The position numbers were made by a program, and so were the translations under genes. 53,495 bases of DNA from JBBARC01 sp040400005 (GTDB lineage: Bacteria; Pseudomonadota; Alphaproteobacteria; Acetobacterales; Acetobacteraceae): contig JBBARC010000019.1 in NCBI GenBank assembly GCA_040400005.1, positions 1-53,495 on the forward strand, written 5' to 3'. Shown piece by piece: positions 14,978 to 24,763 of this stretch. Each line of letters starts with the position of its first letter. Within the stretch, counting starts at the first letter, position 1. The notes beneath the pieces are model-generated. The model was not told where the DNA came from and searched no databases. It saw only the letters and a list, made by a program, of their open reading frames with translations.

Positions 14978-16423
14978 ATGAGTGTTTTTAGCAAACGGGG
15001 ATTTCGCGTGGGCGTTGCTAAGCGCACGTTGCTGGTCGCCTGTGCCAGCACGGCGCTGACATCCTGCCATGTAGGGCCGGTGTATCAACGCCCGGTTACT
15101 GCCATGGCGCCAGCCTACTTGGCCGCCAGCAAAGACGCGGCGCCGCTGCCCGATACCAGCTGGTGGCGCCATTTTGGTGCGCCTGAGTTAAACCAGTTGA
15201 TGGATGCGGCAGCCCTGGGCAGCCCCGATGTGGCGGCAGCCCAAGCGCGCATTGTGCAGGCTGATGCACAGATGCGCATCGCCGGCAGCCCGTTGCTGCC
15301 TAGGCTTGGTACGGGCGCCGACCAAAGCTGGCAGAAGACTGGCTCGGCGGCTGGCGTTGCGCCGCCGGGCGGGCATTACCACGATAGCCGGGTGTATAGC
15401 GGCAAGCTGACTGCATCGTGGGAATTGGATTTTTGGGGCAAGAACCGCGATGCGGCTGAGGCGGCAGCGTTATCGGCGGATGCCGCGCGCCACGATAAAG
15501 ATGCGGTGTGGCTAACCACGTCGGCGGCCATCGCCACGACCTATTTTGCGGCCTTGGGCAACCACGAACAATTGCTGATTGCCCGGCAAAACCTGCACGA
15601 CGAGCGCGAAATTCTGGCCGCCTTTAAGGCGCGGATGGATGCCGGCACCGCCAATGCGCTGGATGTCAGCCAGCAGGAGGCGCTGGTGGCCGGCACGCGG
15701 GCGCGGATACCGGCGTTTGAGAGCAGTTATCGCCAAAGCGTCATTGCCCTTTCGGTGTTAACCGGCATTGCGCCGGAAAATATTGCGGTTACACCGCGGC
15801 CATTGGCGCAACTGCAGCACCCGGCGATTGGTGCTGGGGTGCCGGCCGATGTGCTGCGCCGGCGGCCGGATATTGCGGCGGCTGAAGCGCGGCTGGCGAG
15901 TGGCAACGCAACGGTGCGGGAAAATATCGCTAATTTGTATCCGTCGCTGACGTTGACGGCGGCGGGCGGGGTGGAATCGGCGGCGCTGTCTGCAATCACC
16001 GGGCCGGGCAGTTTGGCCGCCAGTTTTGCATCATCTCTGGCGCAGACGATTTTTGATAATGGCTTGAAACAGGGGCAGGTTGCCCAGGCGCGCGGGGTGT
16101 ATCAGGAACTGGCGGCCGATTACGCCAAAGCTGTGCTGACCGGGCTATCGGACACCGAAACCGCACTCACCACGGTGCGCTACACCGCCGAGCAGGAAGA
16201 TTTACAGGCGCAGGCAGCGGGCATTGCGCGGCGGTCAGCCGAGATTGCGCGGGCGCAGATGCAGGCCGGCACGGTGGATATTGTGACCGTTCTTAATACC
16301 GAAGCCACCTTGTTCACCGACGAAGATACCTTGGCGCAAGCCCGCACCGCGCGCTTGCAGGCGCTGGTATCGCTATACAAAGCGCTTGGTGGCGGCTGGC
16401 AAATACAGGCACCCCCACGATGA
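14978..16423 (+). CDS. RND efflux outer-membrane lipoprotein, NodT/OprM type
   Basis: This 481-residue TolC-like outer-membrane channel has a lipoprotein signal peptide ending in the lipobox LTSC (Cys30). Two OEP repeats follow. Signatures include PDTSWWRHFGAPELNQLM, TASWELDFWGKNRDAAEAA and PADVLRRRPDIAAAEARLA. It forms the exit duct of a tripartite pump. ATG 14978 is chosen because it begins the signal peptide; a longer frame upstream adds ten unlikely residues. The stop overlaps the start of the adaptor gene by 4 bp (ATGA), so they are translationally coupled. No RND inner-membrane pump gene follows. Confidence 0.93.
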   Translation: MSVFSKRGFRVGVAKRTLLVACASTALTSCHVGPVYQRPVTAMAPAYLAASKDAAPLPDTSWWRHFGAPELNQLMDAAALGSPDVAAAQARIVQADAQMRIAGSPLLPRLGTGADQSWQKTGSAAGVAPPGGHYHDSRVYSGKLTASWELDFWGKNRDAAEAAALSADAARHDKDAVWLTTSAAIATTYFAALGNHEQLLIARQNLHDEREILAAFKARMDAGTANALDVSQQEALVAGTRARIPAFESSYRQSVIALSVLTGIAPENIAVTPRPLAQLQHPAIGAGVPADVLRRRPDIAAAEARLASGNATVRENIANLYPSLTLTAAGGVESAALSAITGPGSLAASFASSLAQTIFDNGLKQGQVAQARGVYQELAADYAKAVLTGLSDTETALTTVRYTAEQEDLQAQAAGIARRSAEIARAQMQAGTVDIVTVLNTEATLFTDEDTLAQARTARLQALVSLYKALGGGWQIQAPPR

Positions 16424-17541
16424 AGAAATTTAGTGCAAGCGTTGTTGCAGCCCTGGTGCTGATTGCCGGTTTGGTGTGGTGGCGCACCACGCAAAAGGCG
16501 GTGGACCCGGCGGCGGCGAGACGTGCCGATGCCGCACCGGTGACCATGGCGACCGCCACCCGCGCCGATGTGCCGGTGTGGATTGATGGCATTGGCACGG
16601 TGCAGGCGCTGAACACGGTGAATATTCATGCACAAGTTGATGGCCAGTTGATTGAAGTGCGGTTTCGCGAAGGCCAGGATGTAGCGGCCGGCGACGTACT
16701 GGCGCGGATTGATGCGCGCAGCTATCAGGCGGCTTACGATAAGGCGGTGGCGCGGCTGGCGCAGGATAGTGCAACCCTTGCCAATGCGCGGCACGATCTG
16801 GCGCGGTACGAAAAATTGGCGCGCACGCAATATACCTCGGCCCAGCAATCGGACAGCCAAGCATCGACGGTGGCGCAGTTGGATGCCCAGGTGCAGGGCG
16901 ACCGCGCCGATATTGCCACCGCCAAAGTGAATTTGGATCACACCAGCATCACAGCACCCTTTGCCGGCCGCGTGGGGGTGCGCCAGGTTGACCCCGGTAA
17001 TATTGTGCATGCGGCGGATACAACGGCGATTACCGTGTTGACCACGCTGAAACCCATCAATGTTGTGTTTACCCTGCCGCAGCAGTTGCTGCCGGAAGTG
17101 AGTGCAGTGATGGCGGGTGCTGCACCGGCAGTGGAAGCCTTGCCGCAAAATGGTGTCACCGGATCGGTGCTGGGCCATGGCCGGGTGGTGGTGCTGGATA
17201 ATCAGGTGGATCAGAACACCGGCACGATTAAGCTGAAAGCCGAATTTGCCAATGCTGATTTGAAGCTTTGGCCGGGTGCGTTTGTTAATGTGCGGGTGTT
17301 GTTGCGCACTGATCGCAATGTGGTGACGGTGCCGGCGGTTGCGGTGCAACGCGGGCCGGATGGCGCGTTTGTTTATACGGTGGATGCCGATGATCAGGCG
17401 GTGCGCAAAATTGTGAGTGTGCCGCAGCAGGATCAGGACGTGGCGGTGATCAGCGCTGGGTTGCAGCCCGGCGATAAAGTGGTGGTGGAAGGCGCTTCGC
17501 GCATTACGGCTGGGCGGAAATTGCGGGCGCAAACGCCTTAG
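16420..17541 (+). CDS. RND efflux periplasmic adaptor subunit (MdtA-like)
   Basis: This 373-residue membrane-fusion protein has an N-terminal membrane anchor (VVAALVLIAGLVWW). The lipoyl-like half motifs NIHAQVDGQLIEVRFREGQD and ITAPFAGRVGVRQVDPGN flank an alpha-hairpin (about residues 95-165). Beta-barrel and membrane-proximal domains follow (VFVYTVDAD-like end region, VVVEGASRITAGRKL). It closely follows the MdtA/AcrA pattern and bridges the outer-membrane channel to an inner-membrane pump. Coupled to the NodT gene. The expected RND transporter is replaced downstream by an unrelated membrane protein, so its partner must be encoded elsewhere or be lost. Confidence 0.93.
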   Translation: MKKFSASVVAALVLIAGLVWWRTTQKAVDPAAARRADAAPVTMATATRADVPVWIDGIGTVQALNTVNIHAQVDGQLIEVRFREGQDVAAGDVLARIDARSYQAAYDKAVARLAQDSATLANARHDLARYEKLARTQYTSAQQSDSQASTVAQLDAQVQGDRADIATAKVNLDHTSITAPFAGRVGVRQVDPGNIVHAADTTAITVLTTLKPINVVFTLPQQLLPEVSAVMAGAAPAVEALPQNGVTGSVLGHGRVVVLDNQVDQNTGTIKLKAEFANADLKLWPGAFVNVRVLLRTDRNVVTVPAVAVQRGPDGAFVYTVDADDQAVRKIVSVPQQDQDVAVISAGLQPGDKVVVEGASRITAGRKLRAQTP

Positions 17542-17565
17542 GGAAATGTCGCGGATCAAGGAAGC

Positions 17566-18816
17566 TTGGGGGTAAGTTTGGGCAAGGCGTTCTTTGCTGC
17601 CCTGCGGGATGGTAATTGGGCGACACCTGATCGCTGGCGCGCGCTTGCCATCGTGTGGCTGGTGCAGCAGCTCGCCGTGGTTATGTTTATGGGCGCGGCT
17701 TTTGCGCGCTATTCTGCAGCCCACGCTGGCAAGTTGGCGGCAACCGATTTTATGACCTTCTGGTCGGCGGCCCGGATGGCGGTGCTGCATGGTGGGGCGG
17801 CTGCCTATGACGACCCGGCACGCATCGCCCTGCAGCAAGCGGCAGGCGCGATCGATGCCGGTGGGCATTACGCGTACTGGTATCCGCCGACATTTCTGCT
17901 GGTGACAGCGCCGCTTGGCTATCTGCCGTATGCGGCGGCGGCGCTGGTTTTTTTGGTTCTGGGTTATGCGCTGGTGTGGGCGAGCTTGCGCCTGGTAACG
18001 TCTAGCCGCGGGGCGACGCTTGCGCTGGTGTTTTCGCCGATCATGTTGCTTAACGCGCTGATTGGTCAGAACGGCACGCTCAGCTGTGCCATTTTCGCGG
18101 TGGCATTGGTGTCGATCGATAGCCGCCCGTTTTTGGCCGGCGCGGCACTAGGCTTGCTGGTGTGCAAGCCGCATTTGGCGGTGCTGGCCCCTGTGCTGTT
18201 TCTGGCGGCGCGGCGCTGGCGGGCTTTGGGCGGTTTCATCACCACCGCCTGCGCGCTGATGATCGCCTCGACGCTTCTACTGGGGCCGGAGTCCTGGCTC
18301 GGGTTCCTCAGCCATACACGGGAAGCAACGGAATCCCTGCGCGACTTCCCCGACAACTGGCCCAAGATTCAAAGCGTGTTCACTGCCGTGCGTTTGCTGG
18401 GTGGCAGTCCAACACTCGCATTTTTGGCGCAGGGGTGCTTAGCGGCGACTGTTGTTGCGATGCTACTGGGCCCGCATTTTGTCGCGTGGCGGCGGGGCGG
18501 CAACGGGCCACCGGCGGCCGGATCGGGTGCCGCCGACATTGCGTTGCTCACGGCGGCTAGTCTGTTGGCGACCCCCTATATGTTTGACTATGACCTTACT
18601 TGCCTGCTGGTGCCAATGGCGTTTCTGTTGGCCGCGCATGGGCAATCGTCGCCGCGCCCGTGGGAGTGTAGCTTGATCCTGCTGCTTTATGTGCTGCCGG
18701 TGGCAGCGCGGGTGCTTGCGGTGACCCACCATATTCCGGTTATGCCGCCGGTGCTGTTTGCTTTTTTTGTCATTCTATGGCGCCGCCGTCGCGAGGCGTT
18801 GCAGGGCCAAGGCTAG
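17566..18816 (+). CDS. GT87/DUF2029-family polytopic membrane protein
   Basis: This 416-residue protein has about ten membrane helices. The motif ATDFMTFWSAARMAVLHGG and then YAYWYPPTFLLVTAPLGYLPY match GT87 (DUF2029) proteins. These are GT-C glycosyltransferases that use polyprenyl-phosphate mannose-type donors on the outer face of the inner membrane. The Asp after the first helix (TDF) is the conserved catalytic acid position. The TTG at 17566 has AAGGA five bases before it. The gene begins 24 bp after the adaptor stop and may share its transcript, but it is not an RND pump component. Confidence 0.82.
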   Translation: MGVSLGKAFFAALRDGNWATPDRWRALAIVWLVQQLAVVMFMGAAFARYSAAHAGKLAATDFMTFWSAARMAVLHGGAAAYDDPARIALQQAAGAIDAGGHYAYWYPPTFLLVTAPLGYLPYAAAALVFLVLGYALVWASLRLVTSSRGATLALVFSPIMLLNALIGQNGTLSCAIFAVALVSIDSRPFLAGAALGLLVCKPHLAVLAPVLFLAARRWRALGGFITTACALMIASTLLLGPESWLGFLSHTREATESLRDFPDNWPKIQSVFTAVRLLGGSPTLAFLAQGCLAATVVAMLLGPHFVAWRRGGNGPPAAGSGAADIALLTAASLLATPYMFDYDLTCLLVPMAFLLAAHGQSSPRPWECSLILLLYVLPVAARVLAVTHHIPVMPPVLFAFFVILWRRRREALQGQG

Positions 18817-18864
18817 ACTTTGCGCGTAGTGCGGGGGGCGGTGTTGCCGCCCCCCGCGTTTAGG

Positions 18865-20067
<1,203 letters not shown>

Positions 20068-20084
20068 TTTTTTGCTCCTTTTTA

Positions 20085-21059
20085 TTATTCCGTAACAATA
20101 ACTACTTTGCCCTGCGCGCGCCGGCCCATCACTTCATCTAGGGCGGCGACACTTTGGTTGAGTGGGAATTTGGCGCAGACATGGGGGCGGATTTTACCTT
20201 CGCCGAACCACGCCATGAGGTGGGCGACGTTGCGCGCGTGCCAGGCGGGTTCGCGCTGGGTGAACGACCCCCAGAACACGCCGATCGCCTCGCCTTCCTT
20301 TAACAGCAGAAGATTAAGCGGCAGTTTGGGGATTTCGCCATTGGCGAAGCCCACCACCAGCAAGCGGCCGCACCAGCCCATGCCGCGCACGGCGGCTTCG
20401 GTCAGGGTGCCGCCGACCGGATCGTAAACCACATCAACGCCACCGGGCAACAAACGTTTAAGCTCGGCTTTGAGGTCTTGCGTTGTGTAGTTGATGCACA
20501 TCTCGGCGCCGTGGTCGCGGGCGAGGGCAAGTTTTTCATCGGTGGAGGCGGCGGCAATGACGCGTGCGCCAACCGCTTTGCCGATTTCGACCGCGGCCAA
20601 GCCGACGCCACCGGCGGCACCGAGCACCAGCAGGGTTTCGCCGGCTTTTAGGCGGGCTTTGTCGATCAGCCCATGGTACGAGGTGCCATAGACCAGCATG
20701 AAGCCGGAGGCAGCGGCGAAATCCATAGCGGCCGGGATTTTGAGCGCGCGATCGGCACTGACCGCAACTTTTTCGGCAAACCCGCCCATGCCGCACAGTG
20801 ATACGACGCGATCGCCGACCGCAAGCGAGGTGACGCCAGCGCCGACCATGCTGATAATACCAGCAACTTCGTTGCCGGGGGTGAAGGGTGGCGGTGGTTT
20901 GAACTGGTATTCGCCGCGCACCATAAGGCCATCGGGGAAGTTAACCCCGGCGGCTTTGATGTCGATCACCACTTCGCCCGGGCCGGCGAGCGGATCGGGG
21001 CGATCTTCCACCACCAGATTGTCGATGGGCCCGAAGGCCGTGCAGACCACTGCTTTCAC
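20085..21059 (-). CDS. NADPH:quinone oxidoreductase-like MDR protein
   Basis: This 324-residue medium-chain reductase has a GroES-like domain (GPGEVVIDIKAAGVNFPDGL, PFTPGNEVAGIISMVG) and a Rossmann motif LLVLGAAGGVGLAAVEIGKA near residues 145-165. It has no zinc ligands. ANGEIPKLPLNLLLLKEGEA is typical of the QOR group found next to acyl-CoA dehydrogenases in alphaproteobacteria. It may act as an enoyl or quinone reductase in the same pathway as its neighbours. It lies 71 bp after the SDR gene and 17 bp before the acyl-CoA dehydrogenase gene, all on the minus strand. Confidence 0.9.
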   Translation of the reverse strand: MKAVVCTAFGPIDNLVVEDRPDPLAGPGEVVIDIKAAGVNFPDGLMVRGEYQFKPPPPFTPGNEVAGIISMVGAGVTSLAVGDRVVSLCGMGGFAEKVAVSADRALKIPAAMDFAAASGFMLVYGTSYHGLIDKARLKAGETLLVLGAAGGVGLAAVEIGKAVGARVIAAASTDEKLALARDHGAEMCINYTTQDLKAELKRLLPGGVDVVYDPVGGTLTEAAVRGMGWCGRLLVVGFANGEIPKLPLNLLLLKEGEAIGVFWGSFTQREPAWHARNVAHLMAWFGEGKIRPHVCAKFPLNQSVAALDEVMGRRAQGKVVIVTE

Positions 21060-21130
21060 TAATCGTTTCCTTATTTACAGAACCATTGTCGCCATGTTGG
21101 CGCGATCGCGGGTAGTTGGCTAGGTGGCGG

Positions 21131-21910
21131 CTACTGGGCGGAGATGCCGCCATCGAGTTTGAGCTCGGCGCCGGTCATGAATTTGCTTTCATCGGAGGCC
21201 AAATACAGGGCTGCGTAGGCGACATCATCGGGTTCGCCCAGGCGGCCGAGCGGGACTTGGCGGGCGAGTTTGGCCTCGGCCTGTTCCTTGCCGAACATGG
21301 CGCGGATATTATCGAGGATCGGGGTATCGATAAACGTTGGGTGGATGGTGTTGCTGCGGATATTGAGTTTGTGTTTGGCGCAGTGCAGGGCAACCGATTT
21401 GGAGAGCAGCCAGACCCCGGCTTTGGACGCGTTATAGGATGCCGCATTGTGGGCGGCGATGAGGCCGGCGATGGATGATAGATTGATGATCGAGCCGGGC
21501 TGGTTATCTTTCATGTAGGAAAGTGCATGTTTGCAGCCGAGGAACACGCTATCGAGATTGACGTGCATCACTTTTTGCCAATCTTCAAACGGCGTATCGA
21601 CGACGCTGCCGCCCATGGAAATACCGGCATTGTTGACCAGCACCGAAATGCCACCCATGGCGGCGTTGGCGCGGGCCAGCGTTACCTGCCAATCTTCTTC
21701 GCTGGTGACATCGTGGCGGAAGGCAAAGGCAGTGCCGGCGCCGTGTTCGGCGTTGATGCCATCCGCCACCGCTTGGGCGCCATCGTGGTTGAGATCGGTG
21801 AGGGTGATTTTGGCGCCGTGGCGCGCGAACATGCGGCCCATGGCGGCGCCAAGGCCTTGCGCACCGCCGGTGATGAACGCTTTTTTTCCGGCAAGCCGCT
21901 GTTCGGACAT
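21131..21910 (-). CDS. Short-chain dehydrogenase/reductase (SDR)
   Basis: This 259-residue classical SDR has the cofactor motif TGGAQGLG (residues 15-22). An Asp at the end of beta2 (LTDLNHDG) favours NAD over NADP. NNAG is followed by the catalytic Ser (NLSSIAG) and Tyr-x3-Lys (YNASK). The overall pattern resembles 3-hydroxyacyl or cyclohexanol-type dehydrogenases. First gene of the minus-strand operon with QOR and acyl-CoA dehydrogenase, so a role in oxidising a hydroxyacyl or alcohol intermediate is likely but inferred. Its leader, 57 bp shared with the TetR gene, contains a CCTAGC/GCTAGG inverted repeat. Confidence 0.93.
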   Translation of the reverse strand: MSEQRLAGKKAFITGGAQGLGAAMGRMFARHGAKITLTDLNHDGAQAVADGINAEHGAGTAFAFRHDVTSEEDWQVTLARANAAMGGISVLVNNAGISMGGSVVDTPFEDWQKVMHVNLDSVFLGCKHALSYMKDNQPGSIINLSSIAGLIAAHNAASYNASKAGVWLLSKSVALHCAKHKLNIRSNTIHPTFIDTPILDNIRAMFGKEQAEAKLARQVPLGRLGEPDDVAYAALYLASDESKFMTGAELKLDGGISAQ

Positions 21911-21913
21911 GTT

Positions 21914-21940
21914 CCTAGCTTTTCCCTAAACCGTGCTAGG
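21914..21940. promoter_or_regulatory. Candidate TetR operator between SDR and TetR genes
   Basis: CCTAGC and GCTAGG form a perfect 6-bp inverted repeat separated by 15 bp, giving a 27-bp site. It sits in the 57-bp divergent intergenic region, 4 bp from the SDR start. Size and placement suit a TetR dimer that represses both genes. Symmetry is seen; binding is inferred. Confidence 0.5.
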
Positions 21941-21967
21941 CTGCCGGCATGGCGGACTGCACTTGGC

Positions 21968-22657
21968 ATGGTTGATAGCAGAACAGGTGGGCAGGCGCGC
22001 TCGGTTTCCGGCAAGGCCCCGGTAATGGTTGCTAAGCCCCTGCCAAAGCCCAAAAAACGGCCAACCCAGGACCGTGCCAAATTCACCTTGCAGGCGATTT
22101 ACGACGCTTATGTTCGGATTTGGCGGGCGCGCGGCGTGGCCGCGGTGACCATGCGCAATGTGGCGGAAGAGGCCGGGTTTGCGATTGGCACGCTATACGA
22201 ATACTTTCCTAATATAACCGCGCTACATTCCGGTTATATCCGCCACACGATTGACACCATGACAGCGCGGATCGACCGCGAAGTGGTGGCGCCGCCTGGG
22301 CTTACCTGGCAGGCGCGGGTTGGCTTGATGGTGCGGATTATTTGCGGGGTGGATGAGCAGACGGCGTTTTTTGATGGTGGCATGATGTCGCTGGTGGGCA
22401 GTGTGGCCGAACCGCGCCACCACCATCGGGTGTTTGCCGAAATTACGGCGCGGTGGGTGGCGATGTTTGCCGCCTGCGGGGATTTGCAGCCGAGGCCGGA
22501 TGCGGCCCGGGTGGAGGCGCTGGTGATGATGGTGTGGGGGGCACGGCGGTATCATTTGCTGTTGCACCCTGATGCGCGGGTGACCGGTGCATGGGTGGGC
22601 GAAATTGAGTTTTTGTGTGTGCGGGCGTTGGGTGAAGCAGCAGGGGGTTTGGTGTAG
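21968..22657 (+). CDS. TetR-family transcriptional regulator
   Basis: This 229-residue protein has a TetR N-terminal DNA-binding domain after a basic leader (KPLPKPKKRPTQDRAKF). The helix-turn-helix lies around VTMRNVAEEAGFAIGTLYEYF, followed by a helical ligand domain. The C-terminal half belongs to no subgroup I can name. ATG 21968 is used; the open frame upstream to 21527 lies antisense inside the SDR gene and is not homologous. It is divergent from the SDR-QOR-acyl-CoA dehydrogenase operon and 3 bp upstream of the MBL gene, so it probably represses both units in response to an acyl-CoA-type ligand. Confidence 0.9.
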   Translation: MVDSRTGGQARSVSGKAPVMVAKPLPKPKKRPTQDRAKFTLQAIYDAYVRIWRARGVAAVTMRNVAEEAGFAIGTLYEYFPNITALHSGYIRHTIDTMTARIDREVVAPPGLTWQARVGLMVRIICGVDEQTAFFDGGMMSLVGSVAEPRHHHRVFAEITARWVAMFAACGDLQPRPDAARVEALVMMVWGARRYHLLLHPDARVTGAWVGEIEFLCVRALGEAAGGLV

Positions 22658-22660
22658 GCT

Positions 22661-23482
22661 ATGGGTTTTTTAAGCGAAGTTGCGCCGCGGTATGGTGATG
22701 CTGAATATGCAGGCCCGCGTATTCGGCGGCTGGTGGCGCCTAACCCAGGACCGATGACGTATCACGGCACCAATACCTGGCTGGTGGAGAGTGATGCGGG
22801 CCTGGTGGTGATTGACCCAGGTCCTGCCGATGATGCCCATGTTGCTGCCATTCTGGCGGCAGCCGGTGGGGTTGGGATTACGCGGATTTTGCTGACCCAT
22901 ACGCACCCTGATCATGTGGGGGCGGCGCCGGCATTGAAGGCCGCCAGTGGCGCACCGATTGCCGGGTGGCATACGCCTTGGTTGAAAAGTTTTGTGCCTG
23001 ATATTGCGCTGGCTGATGGTGATGCGTTTGGCGGTTTAGTGGCGATCCATACGCCGGGGCATGCGTCGGATCATTTGTGTTTTAGCTTTCATGATCGCCA
23101 GTTGTTTTCGGGTGATCATGTGATGAGCTGGAACACATCGATAATTAGCCCGCCAGATGGCAGTATGGCGCAGTATATGGATGGGCTGCGCTTGTTGCTG
23201 GAGCGCGATGATGCGGTGTTTTTTGGCGGACATGGGCCGGTGTTGCCGGAACCGCAATCGCTATTGCGGGCGTTGCTGATACACAGGATTTCGCGCGAGT
23301 CGGCGATTATGGGGGCGCTGAGTGGCGTTGCTATTTCCGTGGATGCGGTAGTGGATCAGTTATATTGCGATATCGACGCCAGGTTAAAACCGGCCGCCGC
23401 ACGCACGGTGCTAGCGCATCTGCATAAACTGATGGACGAAGGCAAAGCAACGATGGCCGGTGAGATGTGGCGAGTAGCCTAA
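22661..23482 (+). CDS. MBL-fold metallo-hydrolase (LACTB2-like)
   Basis: This 273-residue metallo-beta-lactamase-fold hydrolase carries the metal motif HTHPDH (residues 80-85), GHASDHLCF for the next histidine, and FSGDHVMSWNTSI with the bridging Asp. The entry PGPMTYHGTNTWLV and the winged C-terminal domain match the LACTB2/glyoxalase-II-like group found beside acyl-CoA dehydrogenases. It may cleave a thioester or ester, or RNA as in human LACTB2; the substrate is unproven. It begins 3 bp after the TetR stop and is clearly co-transcribed. It ends before solo element c. Confidence 0.92.
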   Translation: MGFLSEVAPRYGDAEYAGPRIRRLVAPNPGPMTYHGTNTWLVESDAGLVVIDPGPADDAHVAAILAAAGGVGITRILLTHTHPDHVGAAPALKAASGAPIAGWHTPWLKSFVPDIALADGDAFGGLVAIHTPGHASDHLCFSFHDRQLFSGDHVMSWNTSIISPPDGSMAQYMDGLRLLLERDDAVFFGGHGPVLPEPQSLLRALLIHRISRESAIMGALSGVAISVDAVVDQLYCDIDARLKPAAARTVLAHLHKLMDEGKATMAGEMWRVA

Positions 23483-23500
23483 CCCCGAATTCCAACAAAA

Positions 23501-23548
23501 TAAAAGTCTTTTGCTTCTTTTCTTCAGAAAAGAAGACTCTTGCTTACT
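23501..23548 (+). repeat. Solo palindromic element c
   Basis: TAAAAGTCTTTTG is followed by a 9-bp hairpin with TTCA loop (23514-23535) and tail GAAGACTCTTGCTTACTT. It lies between the convergent MBL and sufA genes, in the same orientation and short-arm version as elements b and f. Confidence 0.9.
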
Positions 23549-23551
23549 TGG

Positions 23552-23929
23552 CTAGACGTGAAAACTCTCGCCACACCCACAGCGGCCTTTTTCGTTGGGG
23601 TTCACGAAGCTAAAGCCGCTGGATAGCAGGGCGCTTTGGTAATCCATTTGGGTGCCAATAAGAAACAAGGTGGCTTTGCGATCGACTAGCACAGTGAGGC
23701 CTTTGTCGGTGACCACTTCATCGGTGGGGCCGGCTTGCGGCACCCAGGACATATCGTAGGACAGGCCGGAACAGCCTTTGGTGCTCAGCGCCACGCGGAG
23801 TAGATTGCCGGATTCCGCGCCAGCGTAAAGGGTGCGCAGGCGATCTGCGGCGGCATCGGTGAGGGTCATGAGCGGCGGCAGGGCGCGGGTTTTGCGTGGC
23901 GCAGCGGCGGTGGTTTCCGACATGTTCAA
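23552..23929 (-). CDS. sufA: A-type Fe-S carrier SufA/IscA family
   Basis: This 125-residue HesB/IscA-fold protein has the three conserved cysteines: Cys53 (KGCSGLSYDM) and Cys117/Cys119 (CGCGESF) near the C-terminus. A-type carriers receive clusters from the SufBCD scaffold and pass them to apo-proteins. The first 18 residues are a variable leader. It is the last gene of the suf operon, 13 bp after sufT, with palindromic element c immediately downstream in the gap to the convergent MBL gene. Confidence 0.94.
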   Translation of the reverse strand: MNMSETTAAAPRKTRALPPLMTLTDAAADRLRTLYAGAESGNLLRVALSTKGCSGLSYDMSWVPQAGPTDEVVTDKGLTVLVDRKATLFLIGTQMDYQSALLSSGFSFVNPNEKGRCGCGESFHV

Positions 23930-23942
23930 AAAACCTTTTATC

Positions 23943-24302
23943 TTAAAACATGTTTAGGGCGAGGCGGGCATCTTCGGTCATGCGGCTGGGGTCCCACGGA
24001 GGATCCCACACGGTATCAACCGTGACGGCGTTGACGCCGGGCAGGCGTTCGATCGCTTCGCGCACTTGCACGGGCAGTTCTTGCGCGCTGGGGCAGGCCG
24101 GGGCAGTGAGGGTCATTTCTACTTTTACGTCGCCGGTATCGCTGATTTCGACCGTATAGATCAGGCCGAGTTCGTAGATGTTGACCGGGATTTCGGGATC
24201 GTAAACGGTGGCGATGGCGTCCAACACCGCGGCTTCGCTGGGCGGTGCCAGCACTTCGCCGTCGGGTGTCCAGTGGTTGCCGACGGGGGATTGATCGGTC
24301 AT
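23943..24302 (-). CDS. sufT: SUF-associated DUF59/MIP18-family protein SufT
   Basis: This 119-residue protein of the DUF59 (MIP18-like) family has IATVYDPEIPVNIYELGLIY, MTLTAPACPSAQELP with the conserved Cys, and VWDPPWDPSRMTEDARLALN at the end. SufT assists maturation of Fe-S proteins, probably when cluster demand is high. The start overlaps the sufU stop by 4 bp. It sits between the SufU scaffold and the SufA carrier as in many alphaproteobacterial suf operons. Confidence 0.93.
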   Translation of the reverse strand: MTDQSPVGNHWTPDGEVLAPPSEAAVLDAIATVYDPEIPVNIYELGLIYTVEISDTGDVKVEMTLTAPACPSAQELPVQVREAIERLPGVNAVTVDTVWDPPWDPSRMTEDARLALNMF

Positions 24303-24763
24303 GGGGTTAGGCCTTCACTGGTGGCGTGGCTGCCGCCGTCGAGGGCGGCGATGAGGGCGGCCCACGGCAGGATTGCGCATTTTATCCGCGACTTGTACTC
24401 AGAAACACCAGACAATGCGCGCAACTCCGGCAAGTTTTCGGGGGCATGGATTGTATCACCAGTGCGCACCAGGGCGAGCACATTTTTGTGCAGGGTGTGC
24501 ACTTGATCCGGGTGCAGGCCCAGCACGGCATCAGCCATCATGTCGGCGGAGGCGATGCTGATGGCGCAGCCTTTGGCGGTAAAGGCACATTCGGCGATGC
24601 TATTATCGGCGGCAAAATTTACCTGCACATCGACACGGTCGCCACACAGCGGGTTATCGCCTTGGGCTTGCGCATTGCAGGAATGGAGCGTGCGGCGATG
24701 CGTTGGTGTACGGCTGTGGCGCAGCACGATATCCTGATAGAGGCTGGCGAGATCATCGAACAT
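24299..24763 (-). CDS. sufU: SufU/IscU-like Fe-S scaffold or sulfur-transfer protein
   Basis: This 154-residue protein has the SufU layout. The start LYQDIVLRHSRTPTH is followed by NPLCGDRVDV (first Cys plus Asp), the loop KGCAISIASADMMAD (second Cys) and a third Cys in KCAILPW. In Gram-positives SufU is a zinc protein that takes persulfide sulfur from SufS. The same role is plausible here because no sufE is present. Its ATG shares one base with the sufS stop (TGATG), giving tight coupling. Confidence 0.92.
   Translation of the reverse strand: MFDDLASLYQDIVLRHSRTPTHRRTLHSCNAQAQGDNPLCGDRVDVQVNFAADNSIAECAFTAKGCAISIASADMMADAVLGLHPDQVHTLHKNVLALVRTGDTIHAPENLPELRALSGVSEYKSRIKCAILPWAALIAALDGGSHATSEGLTP

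Noticed and set aside
16180..17868. 562-codon open frame on the minus strand
   Set aside because: It is antisense to the RND adaptor gene. It is His/Arg-rich with no domain pattern, as expected for a shadow of a GC-rich gene.
21527..21967. N-terminal extension of the TetR frame
   Set aside because: It lies antisense within the SDR gene and has no similarity to TetR proteins. ATG 21968 starts the real protein.
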